A stretch of 64,000 bases of DNA from Anaerolineales bacterium UBA2395 (GTDB lineage Bacteria > Chloroflexota > Anaerolineae > Anaerolineales > Villigracilaceae), in the NCBI GenBank assembly GCA_002343775.1, contig DDSH01000032.1, positions 50,249 through 114,248 on the forward strand, written 5' to 3'. This document shows, in pieces, positions 25,221 through 33,469 of this stretch. The stretch's first letter is position 1. Each line of letters begins with the position of its first letter. The notes beneath the pieces were generated by a model. The model was not told the origin of the DNA, made no database searches, and worked only from the letters and a program-made list of their open reading frames with translations. The position numbers and the translations under genes are program-made.

Positions 25221-25760
25221 CTAATAAGGAATAAAAAATCCCGGTACGGAAAAAAGATATATAAAGTACAAGATGGGGATAATATAAATTATTACGGCGA
25301 ATAGTGTTGACTTGTTTTTATGTAAATAATTCGAAGCAATGATAGTTATCAAATATAGTACTGGGAAAATAGTTCCAGGTTTTGATGCTTCTTGCCCGCC
25401 TTCGTCGCCGGTTCCCATGCCAATAAGCCCAATCGCTCCGACGCATGCACCTACAGTAAATAATAGGAAGATGTTTATCGATGTGAAAGTTTTAAATATT
25501 TTGTCAATTGACGGATTTTCTGTATGTAGACTATCTGTATGTAGACTGGTCGTCCAATCAGGATTAGAAGTGTGAAGTGCTAGAGCGCGTCTTGCTGCGT
25601 CTACTACATCTGGATCAGTATCTTTTGTGGCAGTAATTAGAGCATCAATAGCCTCTTGTGGAAGGGGGGGCGTGCTCACTCGTAATTCTTCGCAGGCTTC
25701 GAATCTATTGTTATGGTTTTCGTCTTGAAGCATTTTTATTAAGTGGGGAATTTCAGGCAT
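25221..25760 (-). CDS. HEAT-repeat membrane protein
   Basis: A 179-residue protein: N-terminal HEAT/PBS-lyase-like repeats (about 1-62; LIKMLQDENHNNRFEACEEL, ATKDTDPDVVDAARRAL), then three or four helices. Similar N-termini occur in the proteins at 31681 and in the middle of 33470. HEAT repeats mediate protein contacts. AGGAG precedes the start. Confidence 0.75.
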   Translation of the reverse strand: MPEIPHLIKMLQDENHNNRFEACEELRVSTPPLPQEAIDALITATKDTDPDVVDAARRALALHTSNPDWTTSLHTDSLHTENPSIDKIFKTFTSINIFLLFTVGACVGAIGLIGMGTGDEGGQEASKPGTIFPVLYLITIIASNYLHKNKSTLFAVIIYIIPILYFIYLFSVPGFFIPY

Positions 25761-25819
25761 GAACGATTCTCCTTTAATGAATTATTGACCAATATCACTT
25801 TGCATACTACTATTTTTTT

Positions 25820-26287
25820 CTACTGTTTTTTCCGGGTTGATGCCCAGATCACTCCCACCAAGGTTGAGAGAATTGCCGCCGTTCCCGCCCCTGTAAGTCC
25901 CATGCCAAATGCTGCGCCTCGTACCAAACTATTTGGATCGTATAACAGGGTATCTGATAATATTCCAAAACCCATGCTGATGACCACTAAAAAGATACTG
26001 CTTGCCGCTCCAATTTGTGCTCCATCTTTTGGCGAGGCGATATTCCCGGAACGGATATAAAGTGAGACGCCCAAAATGCCATGGGCTGCCAGCCAAAATG
26101 GCATAAGACAAAACATTAGCGAACCGATCCCCATCGCCTCAGGACCGTCAGGTATAAGTGGAGTCATTAGGAATAGGATAAAAGAAGTGATGAGTAACAT
26201 AATTAACCCTGCAATTACTCCACTTTGTATGCGCTTGGCAAAATGTTTTAATGAATGCTTTGTTTGTTCATTATTTGACGATTTCAT
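25820..26287 (-). CDS. Four-helix membrane protein
   Basis: A 155-residue protein with four helices rich in Gly, including AAFGMGLTGAGTAAILSTLVG near the C-terminus. No named family. It lies 59 bases upstream of the HEAT gene in the same row, with a full-length attC-like element before it. Confidence 0.65.
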   Translation of the reverse strand: MKSSNNEQTKHSLKHFAKRIQSGVIAGLIMLLITSFILFLMTPLIPDGPEAMGIGSLMFCLMPFWLAAHGILGVSLYIRSGNIASPKDGAQIGAASSIFLVVISMGFGILSDTLLYDPNSLVRGAAFGMGLTGAGTAAILSTLVGVIWASTRKKQ

Positions 26288-26349
26288 ACATCCTCAACTT
26301 TAGATTGGCGATTATTTTTGCATTTACCTGAAACGCCTATATGATCTTC

Positions 26350-26466
26350 AAGTGGACTTGGCGAAGCCGTCCTACCAGAAAAATGCTTGGGATGTGCGCA
26401 CGCCCTTCGGGCAGTCCCCAGCGTCAGGTGCATTATCCCGATACACTTCGGGACGCATTGTTGGGC
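26350..26466 (-). repeat. attC-like element, long copy 4
   Basis: On the minus strand GCCCAACAATGCG, a small extra hairpin (TCCCGAAG...ATCGGGA), CACCTGACGCTGGGG, GCCCGAAGGGC, and CATTTTTCTGGTAGGACGG follow in order. It ends near GGCTTCGCC. Copies 5 and 6 share the same order of blocks. Confidence 0.6.
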
Positions 26467-26478
26467 GGGCGTTTCATT

Positions 26479-26859
26479 TTAGGACTTGTCAAAAAAACCT
26501 ATAATACTTTTTACTTTCAACGTTACTGGATTCTCGCCAGAGCGATATCTTCGCAACACCAATGGTCCCCCTATGGCTCCAAGCACAGCGCCACCTAAGC
26601 CGCATATGATGGCAGTGATTACACCAAGTGGAATCCCAATCATGCTGCCAATAATAATGATTTCGCTCCAGTCTTCGGGGTTGGGTAAACCCGACAAACC
26701 TATCGCCAATAGCGCGAAGAGTCCTACCCCTACCACCCAACCTAAAACTAAACCAACAACGCCACTCAGAATGAGACCTGCGGCTCCGCAGCCCAAGCCA
26801 GTTAGAATAGTTACGGGCATATTTGAATTCTCGTTTGAGGTGGAAGTATTATCGGTCAC
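26479..26859 (-). CDS. Gly-rich membrane protein
   Basis: A 126-residue protein with three Gly-rich hydrophobic segments (GCGAAGLILSGVVGLVLGWV, then around 58-75 and 77-95) and a basic C-terminus. The layout recalls Gly-zipper proteins. GTG 26859 or ATG 26820 could be the start. Family not recognised. Confidence 0.6.
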   Translation of the reverse strand: MTDNTSTSNENSNMPVTILTGLGCGAAGLILSGVVGLVLGWVVGVGLFALLAIGLSGLPNPEDWSEIIIIGSMIGIPLGVITAIICGLGGAVLGAIGGPLVLRRYRSGENPVTLKVKSIIGFFDKS

Positions 26860-26912
26860 AGATGTCCTTCAATTCAGTGTCGAAATAATGAAATTAAATC
26901 AGGGTTGTTGGC

Positions 26913-26996
26913 TTACCATGAGCAACTCATGGCTAATCCAAAAGATATGACCATATAAACGAAGATTTTGCCGAGCAATAATGCAAATTGTTTCAT
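26913..26996 (-). CDS. 27-residue membrane peptide
   Basis: ATG to TAA encodes MKQFALLLGKIFVYMVISFG followed by LAMSCSW: one helix and a short Cys-Trp tail, with AAGG ten bases before the start. It sits directly after an attC-like element, where a cassette gene would start. It may be a real small gene; no homology can be judged from here. Confidence 0.45.
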   Translation of the reverse strand: MKQFALLLGKIFVYMVISFGLAMSCSW

Positions 26997-27021
26997 TTTG
27001 GAAAACCTTGTTTGTGTCTTT

Positions 27022-27172
27022 TTGGCGAAGCTGCCCAACGGTTTGCGCCATCGTCCCCGATAGGGGATACCTGCGCCGGGGTAGTGGACGGCGGAGCCGT
27101 CCAACCAGAAAAAGGCTAAGGCGTAGACAACTGCTTGAGATTTGCGCAGACTCCCACACGTCAGGTGTTAGT
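27022..27172 (-). repeat. attC-like element, full copy 5
   Basis: On the minus strand CACCTGACGTG..., CTACGCCTTAGCC, TTTTTCTGGTTGGACGGC, GGCGCAGGT and finally CCGTTGGGCAGC (GTTRRRY) follow in order. Left and right arms CACCTG and CAGGT could pair as in attC stems. The outer GCCCAAC box is missing here. Confidence 0.55.
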
Positions 27173-27289
27173 ATGAAAGGGCAATCGACGGATTGCAGTC
27201 GGGCATGTTTTTGGATAAGCTCCGTTTGTTTGGAGAACGGGAACGCATACCCGGGAACGCTGCGTAAGTGACCAGTCGAAGCGTGCATG

Positions 27290-27497
27290 GGAAGTTCAAA
27301 GAAGAACCAGAACAAGCCCGCTCAGGTGTTTCCCGAAGGACATCGGGACGATGTGACTGTCCCGTTCGAATCAGCTTAACTGAGAAGGGCGATCTATGCC
27401 CCAGCTCGTATCTGTGTGTGATTCAGCGACCCTAAAAAAGAAACGTGCCCGACCTTGGCTGGCAGGGAAGTGCCAACATTGAGAGGAGTATACCGCT
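27290..27497 (+). mobile_element. IS110-type left non-coding end
   Basis: About 200 bases before the IS110 transposase start, without a gene, with several hairpins (for example CCCGAAGGACATCGGG) and AGAGGAG just before the ATG. In IS110-group elements the bridge RNA is encoded in this position (established). Exact boundary not determined. Confidence 0.45.
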
Positions 27498-27722
27498 ATG
27501 GAAGAAAAACGAACAAGGTATATCGGACTGGATGTGCATAAGCACTACCTGGTCGCCTTGGGCGTGGACGCGGACTTGAACATTGTCCTACCCATGCGAC
27601 GGGTGGAGTTGAGCCATCTGGAAAGTTGGATGAAGAAGAATCTGAAGAAGCAGGATGAAGTGGTGCTGGAAATGACGACCAACAGGAACTACGCGGGTTG
27701 GTGGCACAGCGTCAAAAGATGA
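27498..27722 (+). pseudogene. IS110-family transposase, N-terminal fragment
   Basis: 74 codons with the DEDD-type start YIGLDVHKHYLVALG (catalytic Asp) and VVLEMTTNRNYAGWW (catalytic Glu). An intact protein has about 350-400 residues, so the rest, including the Ser-containing Tnp domain, is gone. The following frame (27698-27922) is not recognisable as its continuation. A non-functional insertion sequence remnant. Confidence 0.85.
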
Positions 27723-28011
27723 CGCATCTGGCGACACGGGACAATCTTGTCTTGGCTTTGATCCAACAGGCTAATTTCTACAATGCTGCGCAAGCTCGCA
27801 GATGGTTCGCCGCTAACCTCACTTACACTTTTTTCCCTCCCGACCACCCCTTCTTTGCTACTTTGAGAAAGCCATGTCAGGAAACCCCATTACCATCCCT
27901 CCACGCAGCGGAATTGCGATAAAATAAAAGCACAGATCATTAATACTATGTGGTCTGTGCAAGTTGATTCAGAACAGCCGCCCCAAATGCGGGAAATCAC
28001 GCACTGTTTTG

Positions 28012-29733
28012 ATGAATTACATCCCAAACTCAATAGTGATGCTCACCACTATCACATACACCACCCATGTCCTGGCAATGGCTATCTCTCTTTGGATGGC
28101 GTTCTACCTATTTGCCCGTGGGTATCCAAACCGTATCACCTTGCGAGCCGTACTGGCTTTACTGGCGATTTCGGTTTTCTTTCTTGGTACGTACAATTAT
28201 TTTCAATCGCCTGCCCTGCACACCATTCAACTTCGAGCAGCATTATTGGTGATTGCTCTTGTCAGTTGGTATAGTACGACCTTCACCCTGCTCACGCAGC
28301 AAAAACAAACACGCTACCGCTGGATGGAGATCACAATTTACGTAATGGGGGGCATTTCGGTAATTCTATTAGTTGCCATCGAATCCACAGAAGGCATCAA
28401 GCTCGAAAATCTCATGTATACCGCGTATTTGGAAAGTAATCTCGTAAATATTTTATACGGGACAACACAAGTAACGGCAGCCATCGGTATTCTCTTCAAT
28501 CTAACCATACAGGAGCGCATCCGATATACGACTGAGGGAAAATATTATTTTCTCGCATCGCTGTTTCTCATTTTCGCCCTTGCATATGGGATTCTATCGC
28601 TCGTTATTGATGCTCGTTTCCCGCGCGTGATCCAAGACGGATTGGTATTCGGGGGTATCTTTCTTCTTGGAATTTCCATAGCGCGCCATCAAAGTCTCGT
28701 CGAACGACGCACGATCTGGCAGGATTTTCCCATAGCAATGCTTGGCATGTCTGGCGTTGTTGCGTTTTATCTCATTATTTGTTATTGGCTAAAAATTCCG
28801 AAACATCTCTGGGGAAATATTGTTGCATTGGTCATTACCACTCACTCATTGTACGATCTCGGACGAGAAGCAGTGGAACGCTGGAGAAAGAAGGAAGAAA
28901 ATCTTTTTAGACGAAAAGCCCATGTATCCAGGAAACTGGCGGATGAAGTGCTTCGTTCGCACCTCGACCAGGAACTGTCACTGCTGCTCAAGACTTTGAA
29001 CGCCGCCGGAGGGCTGATCGCCATACGACAGGACAATGCTCTCGTTGTGGTAGCAAGCCGAAAATCACTACCAGTGAACAGCAAAATCCTGGATCTTCCA
29101 GACGCCAACGAAGAGCTGCTCCGCATCGAAGGCAAACTAACTGGACTGGTTTGGATATTCCAGGCATTCGAAGGTATGGAATCGATTGCATTAGTAGGCA
29201 TTGGTCCATCGAATACAAAGCTGGAATACTCCACTGGCGACCTTGAATTACTTGAAGAATTTACCGAACAGGTCGGAACTTTCATCTCTATTAGCAAATC
29301 GCACAATAATGAAATACAGTCTGCCCCTGAACGGCTGACGGAAAGTCTGGCGCTTCCACCAGAAGGAGATTGGGGCAAGATTGTAGAGGATGCCCTACGC
29401 CGATTTTCAGATTTCCTCTCATTGGGGGAATCTCCTTTAACAGAGTGTATAGGCATCAAGGAAGAATCACAGATCGAACGCGGTAAACAGGTTCAGGCGA
29501 AGTTGGGCGAGGCGATCCAGTCCCTGCGTCCTCAAGGTGAGCGTCCGCCTGAACCACTTCCCCGTGAATGGTACAACTTTGTCGTGTTATATGACGCCTA
29601 TGTTAAAGGCGTGCCAAACCGTGAAGTGATGGCTCGCTTGTTTGTTTCTGAAGGTACCTTTCACCGCATTCGCCGTCATGCCGTGCGCGGAGTAGCCAGA
29701 TACCTTGCAGAAAAAAAGAGGTTGAGGAATTAA
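28012..29733 (+). CDS. Eight-helix membrane sensor with HTH C-terminus
   Basis: About 573 residues. Seven or eight helices fill residues 1-290 and resemble the 7TM N-termini of histidine kinases (ARGYPNRITLRAVLALLAIS). A cytoplasmic GAF-like region (about 320-440) follows, and a C-terminal stretch EVMARLFVSEGTFHRIRRHA looks like a helix-turn-helix. No kinase domain is present. It could be a membrane-bound one-component regulator. The start is uncertain (28012 or 28039); neither has a good ribosome-binding site. Its stop lies in an 18-base direct repeat. Confidence 0.75.
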   Translation: MNYIPNSIVMLTTITYTTHVLAMAISLWMAFYLFARGYPNRITLRAVLALLAISVFFLGTYNYFQSPALHTIQLRAALLVIALVSWYSTTFTLLTQQKQTRYRWMEITIYVMGGISVILLVAIESTEGIKLENLMYTAYLESNLVNILYGTTQVTAAIGILFNLTIQERIRYTTEGKYYFLASLFLIFALAYGILSLVIDARFPRVIQDGLVFGGIFLLGISIARHQSLVERRTIWQDFPIAMLGMSGVVAFYLIICYWLKIPKHLWGNIVALVITTHSLYDLGREAVERWRKKEENLFRRKAHVSRKLADEVLRSHLDQELSLLLKTLNAAGGLIAIRQDNALVVVASRKSLPVNSKILDLPDANEELLRIEGKLTGLVWIFQAFEGMESIALVGIGPSNTKLEYSTGDLELLEEFTEQVGTFISISKSHNNEIQSAPERLTESLALPPEGDWGKIVEDALRRFSDFLSLGESPLTECIGIKEESQIERGKQVQAKLGEAIQSLRPQGERPPEPLPREWYNFVVLYDAYVKGVPNREVMARLFVSEGTFHRIRRHAVRGVARYLAEKKRLRN

Positions 29734-29747
29734 CAGTTTTTGACAGT
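29730..29747 (+). repeat. 18-bp direct repeat, copy 1
   Basis: TTAACAGTTTTTGACAGT, overlapping the TAA stop of the sensor gene. An exact copy lies 210 bases downstream, again on a stop codon. Confidence 0.7.
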
Positions 29748-29778
29748 TTTTTTGGTCAATGGGGCGAATAATATCCGT

Positions 29779-29943
29779 GTGACCCTCAATAAAAAACAAA
29801 GCAACGAAGATCTAGAAACTCCGGAGGTGTATCCCACCTATGATGAGGACTCGCTTTACCTTTTCATGCTATGGATGTTTCTTTTTTTAATATTTGGATG
29901 CCTGCTGGCAGCTTCCTTAATTCTGGCAGGAAAAGGAACTTAA
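29779..29943 (+). CDS. Small single-helix membrane protein
   Basis: A protein of about 54 residues from GTG 29779 (67 from TTG 29740): acidic N-terminus and one strong helix, LFMLWMFLFLIFGCLLAASL. No Shine-Dalgarno is obvious. It lies between the two 18-base direct repeats. Function unknown. Confidence 0.45.
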   Translation: MTLNKKQSNEDLETPEVYPTYDEDSLYLFMLWMFLFLIFGCLLAASLILAGKGT

Positions 29944-29957
29944 CAGTTTTTGACAGT
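29940..29957 (+). repeat. 18-bp direct repeat, copy 2
   Basis: TTAACAGTTTTTGACAGT, an exact copy of 29730-29747, overlapping the TAA stop of the small membrane gene. TTGACA within it could serve as a -35 for the next gene. Confidence 0.7.
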
Positions 29958-30004
29958 ATTTTGGAGAGGTTCAAGGCAAAATATCCCAAAGGAGATAATC
30001 TATT

Positions 30005-30421
30005 ATGAGCATTGAACAAACAGCAACAGAGAAAAAAACAGCAGGGAGTAAGAAATGGCTTCTAATTGCTTTGGGCGGAGTGATGTTGATATGTATCTGC
30101 CTCGTTGCCTTCGGGGTTATGGCGATTCCTTCGATCATGCGAATGTCTAATGAAGCCAGCAGTTATTCAGGCATCGCCAGCGAACAACTCAAGTCCGATG
30201 TCCTATCCGCCATTTCAGACGCTGAACGTTCACAGAATGGATGCACGACGGTATCCCTATTCTCAGGTCAAATGATGCTCCGCCCCGAGCAAAGTGGCGA
30301 TGGCTCATGGGTCGAGATCTGGCAAGTAAATGCCTGCGGTGAATCTCATCTCTACTCAGTTTCATTTACACCCGACGGTGTTGGCGGCACCTATTTTTCA
30401 GTTACGCGTACCGACGAATAA
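30005..30421 (+). CDS. Membrane-anchored extracytoplasmic protein
   Basis: A 138-residue protein: polar N-terminus, one helix (about 19-41), and a small exported domain with two Cys (NGCTTV, NACGES) that may form a disulfide. No family recognised. AAAGGAG precedes the ATG. It is 26 bases before the lipoprotein gene that follows. Confidence 0.75.
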   Translation: MSIEQTATEKKTAGSKKWLLIALGGVMLICICLVAFGVMAIPSIMRMSNEASSYSGIASEQLKSDVLSAISDAERSQNGCTTVSLFSGQMMLRPEQSGDGSWVEIWQVNACGESHLYSVSFTPDGVGGTYFSVTRTDE

Positions 30422-30447
30422 AATTTAAAAAATATCAGGAGAAAATC

Positions 30448-31593
30448 ATGAATACCAGTAAACGCTCATTTATATTCCTATTGACCACGCTTCTTGTCTT
30501 AAGCCTGGCATGTTCCTCAGTGGCAGAACTTTCCGCCACTGCCACTCCCCTGCCCACATTGACCTTCACCCCAGCGCCTCCCACCAGCACCCCCACTCCA
30601 GCAGGACCCGTCTCGACAACGGACAATCCATTAGTAGCCAGTGTGGGAGACTTGAAGCTTTCCGGCTTAAGATATCAACACCCGAATGGTCTTGCGTCCT
30701 TTTATCCCATGGAAGGATGGGATATAGAAGAGACGGACTACTCCGTTTCCATGACCCATCCAGAAACGGGTGTCAGCTACTACATTAGCGCCACCAACAC
30801 CGGCTATATGTTGGAGGCAGAGTCCTATGAAAATTTCCGCCTGATCATGGAGGAAATTTACACCTCACAGGCGAACTACGTAGAAATCGACGCTGGTGCG
30901 AACCCGGGTATTCAGCTCTATTTTGTAGAAAAAACCTACACCGGGTACGATGAAGAAAATTATTACGTCTATTCGATCTATCAGCAATTCGACAATGTGA
31001 TCTACACGATCGAAGTATCCGGCAAAGAAGCCTTTGTACAGGCGAATCCCGTAAACCCATATAGGATCATGTTCGATTCGTTCACACAGACTCTCGAAAT
31101 CAACTCAACCATCGCTTCTGAATTCCCCATGTACCAACAGTCGTGGGTGTACACCCCCGACGATAACAACGTTTCTCTGGAAATTCCGTGGGCATGGTCG
31201 TATTACCCTGACTCGGTTGACGAGACCTTGTACTATACGTACTTCTACTCTCCAGACAACCTTGCAGGGGTGGAATTTATCCGCCAGAATACGGTGAAAC
31301 TTACTCCAGAACTTGGTCTGGATTTTGCAGTCAATTACCTGAATCTCCTGCATTCAGGTGAGGCGAATGATGTCAAGATCAATATCTTCGGCGAACTTCA
31401 AGAACTGGAGACCGGTCTTTATCTGATCGACTGGCAATCAGAGACAAGTGGCGAAATAGGCAACATGCTTTTCGATATCCGCACCCCCAACAAATTGATC
31501 ATGGTGGTCTCATTGGTAGCTGATGAGGAATTATTGCCCATTTACGCAAATACACTCGGCATAATCAACGACAGTTACCAACTGGGGCAATAA
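30448..31593 (+). CDS. Lipoprotein, PsbP/SpoU-like fold unknown
   Basis: A 381-residue lipoprotein: lipobox LSLAC (Cys22), a Thr/Pro-rich linker (about 31-58), then two related beta-rich halves with similar phrases (FYPMEGWDIEETDYSVSM; SLEIPWAWSYYPDSVDE; each followed by a TYF/YSPD block). The repeated 'tract of Tyr and acidic residues after a Trp' suggests an internal duplication. No enzymatic motif and no named family recognised. AGGAG precedes the start. Confidence 0.8.
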   Translation: MNTSKRSFIFLLTTLLVLSLACSSVAELSATATPLPTLTFTPAPPTSTPTPAGPVSTTDNPLVASVGDLKLSGLRYQHPNGLASFYPMEGWDIEETDYSVSMTHPETGVSYYISATNTGYMLEAESYENFRLIMEEIYTSQANYVEIDAGANPGIQLYFVEKTYTGYDEENYYVYSIYQQFDNVIYTIEVSGKEAFVQANPVNPYRIMFDSFTQTLEINSTIASEFPMYQQSWVYTPDDNNVSLEIPWAWSYYPDSVDETLYYTYFYSPDNLAGVEFIRQNTVKLTPELGLDFAVNYLNLLHSGEANDVKINIFGELQELETGLYLIDWQSETSGEIGNMLFDIRTPNKLIMVVSLVADEELLPIYANTLGIINDSYQLGQ

Positions 31594-31618
31594 GCCGGAG
31601 CCGGTAAACTAAATTCTT

Positions 31619-31657
31619 AACGCCCCGCAGGTCAAGCGAGCAAGGCTGTGGGGCGTT
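31619..31657 (+). terminator. Hairpin between lipoprotein and HEAT gene
   Basis: AACGCCCC and GGGGCGTT pair perfectly across a 23-base loop. No U-run follows, so termination is only possible. Confidence 0.4.
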
Positions 31658-31680
31658 ATCAGAAGCATCAACGAGGAACT

Positions 31681-32367
31681 ATGAATTCAAACTCCGACCC
31701 AGAGATCCAAAACCTACTTGAAGAACTGAAAAACGGCAGCGAACCTAACCGCCGTGCTGCTGCGTACAAATTGGGAAAACTTGATCACCCTTCCTCCATT
31801 CCCGGTCTTACTGAGGCATTAAGTGATACAGATGCCATAGTACGGCTAAATGCAGCCACTGCGCTCCGCGAAATAGAGGCACAGACCGCACTAGGAGAGA
31901 AGGCAGCTAGTACTACGCCGCCCCCTTCGATCGGTGAAAGATCTTTAGCGGCGTTGTCTCACATCTTGTTCATCTTTTATCTTGCCACACCGCTTTTGGA
32001 CTATCTCGAAAGGGCGTTGGCTGAAATCGTTGCATACGTAGTTCTTATAACACCGCCGCTCTTTGGTTTGATCACAGCATTTGCCCTTAAGAGGCGCTCT
32101 CCATTCACCGCATCCCATACCCTGCAGGCAGCTGTGGCACACCCCATATTTCCGATCATCGCGATTATTTTGGTTTACATGACCAACTCAGAAACCAATA
32201 CCAACTCAAGTGAGGTGACTCTGCTGGCAATGTGCTTGTTACCAGTATATTTTTTATGGCCCCTATTAATATTGATCGGAACAGCACAAGCCGCATCCGG
32301 CAAGGATTTCACCTATCCGCTCATCGGTAAAGAGATCAAGAATATCTTTCTGAGTTACAACAAGTAA
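31681..32367 (+). CDS. HEAT-repeat protein with DUF4870-like membrane part
   Basis: A 228-residue protein: HEAT/PBS-lyase-like repeat (about 1-65; NRRAAAYKLGKLDHPSSIPG, DTDAIVRLNAATALREIE), a linker, then four or five helices resembling DUF4870 (FTASHTLQAAVAH). ATG 31681 follows GAGG. Comparable to separate HEAT and DUF4870 proteins in the minus-strand row, so this looks like a fusion of the same two modules. Confidence 0.78.
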   Translation: MNSNSDPEIQNLLEELKNGSEPNRRAAAYKLGKLDHPSSIPGLTEALSDTDAIVRLNAATALREIEAQTALGEKAASTTPPPSIGERSLAALSHILFIFYLATPLLDYLERALAEIVAYVVLITPPLFGLITAFALKRRSPFTASHTLQAAVAHPIFPIIAIILVYMTNSETNTNSSEVTLLAMCLLPVYFLWPLLILIGTAQAASGKDFTYPLIGKEIKNIFLSYNK

Positions 32368-32411
32368 AATAAAGCAGAAATTTTAGAATAAAACTTTATA
32401 TCTTAGCGGAA

Positions 32412-33439
32412 ATGTATCTCAGTCGTGACGGCTGGTTTGAGATCGGTGCGCCGATCCTCTTCACACTTGGCATCTTCCTCATCCTGCGCGATTTCAACGT
32501 GGACCACACCTCCTATCATCTGCTCGCCTATTCGCTCGTTTGGCTGCTCGCGGATCTGCTCGCCCACCTCACCTTCGCCAACCCAAGACCCTTGAGCATC
32601 ATCGTCCGCGTTGTTGGCGCAATGCTCACACTGATTAACTATGGAGACTTGCTAGCAGAAAACGACGCCTTAATTCCCACCATTGGATTCGGAGTTTACA
32701 CGCTTCTCTTCTTAACGATCAGCCTGCTCTATCGCCAACCGAATTTACTCTACACCTTTACCCTGACCCTGCCACTTTTTGTCACCTTCCTATTCCGCCT
32801 CTTCGATGTAACGCAATGGATTCATCCTGTCATTGTGGTGGCAATGGTCTACTACCCGTTCTGGGCGGGTTGGATGCGTCCATTCCAGTGGCGGTCGCTG
32901 CTACGCTGTGGGCATTCGAAGCCTTTGCCAAACGCAATGCCTGGCTGGCGTTCCCCGCTAACAGTTTATATCTGCTGGCATATTTCATCATCCTCTTCGA
33001 ACTGAATGTTGATGAACCGCAATTCTTCTCGATTGGCACAGCATTATTCGGTTTGATCCAGCACTATCTGCTAACCCGTGCAGAAAGCAAAACCGGCACG
33101 TTCCTGATGGGTATGTTCTCACAATTTGTCTTGCTCGGCACGACATACATTGAAATGGTCAACAAAAACGATCTCAATTACTTCTTCCTGCTGTTTATTC
33201 AATCGCTTGTCATTTTGGTATATGGCATTGTCATCCGCTCACGCAGCCTGACGTTCTTCCCCATCGGGTTTGTTGCATTGGGTGTTGTCACAGTTGTATA
33301 CAGCGCGTTGAAGGACATCGGCACGATCTTCGTCATCGGCTGTACGGGTATCATCCTTCTCATGTTGGGTATTACCGCCGTTTTACTGCGCGAACGAATT
33401 GCCAAACTTGGCGAAAGACTCAGTGACTGGAAAGCGTAG
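32412..33439 (+). pseudogene. Multi-helix membrane protein with frameshift
   Basis: Two frames together make one protein of about 340 residues. The first (32412-33005) gives helices up to YYPFWAGWM and then turns non-hydrophobic. The second continues from about 32880 with ASIPVAVAATLWAFEAFAKR and further helices to 33439. The switch near 32870-32890 is a single-base indel. The 5' end also lacks a ribosome-binding site and may be truncated. A real pseudogene, a sequencing error, or programmed shifting are all possible; no slippery heptamer is seen. Confidence 0.65.
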
Positions 33440-33469
33440 TTAATAAACCTTATAAAACAGGAGAAATAT

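Noticed and set aside
21586..27172. A complete integron
   Set aside because: No tyrosine recombinase with an integron patch is present, and several attC-like sites lack one box. Only a cassette-like array is proposed.
27698..27922. Continuation of the IS110 transposase
   Set aside because: No conserved IS110 residues (second Asp pair or C-terminal Ser) are seen; its relation to the fragment before it is unclear.
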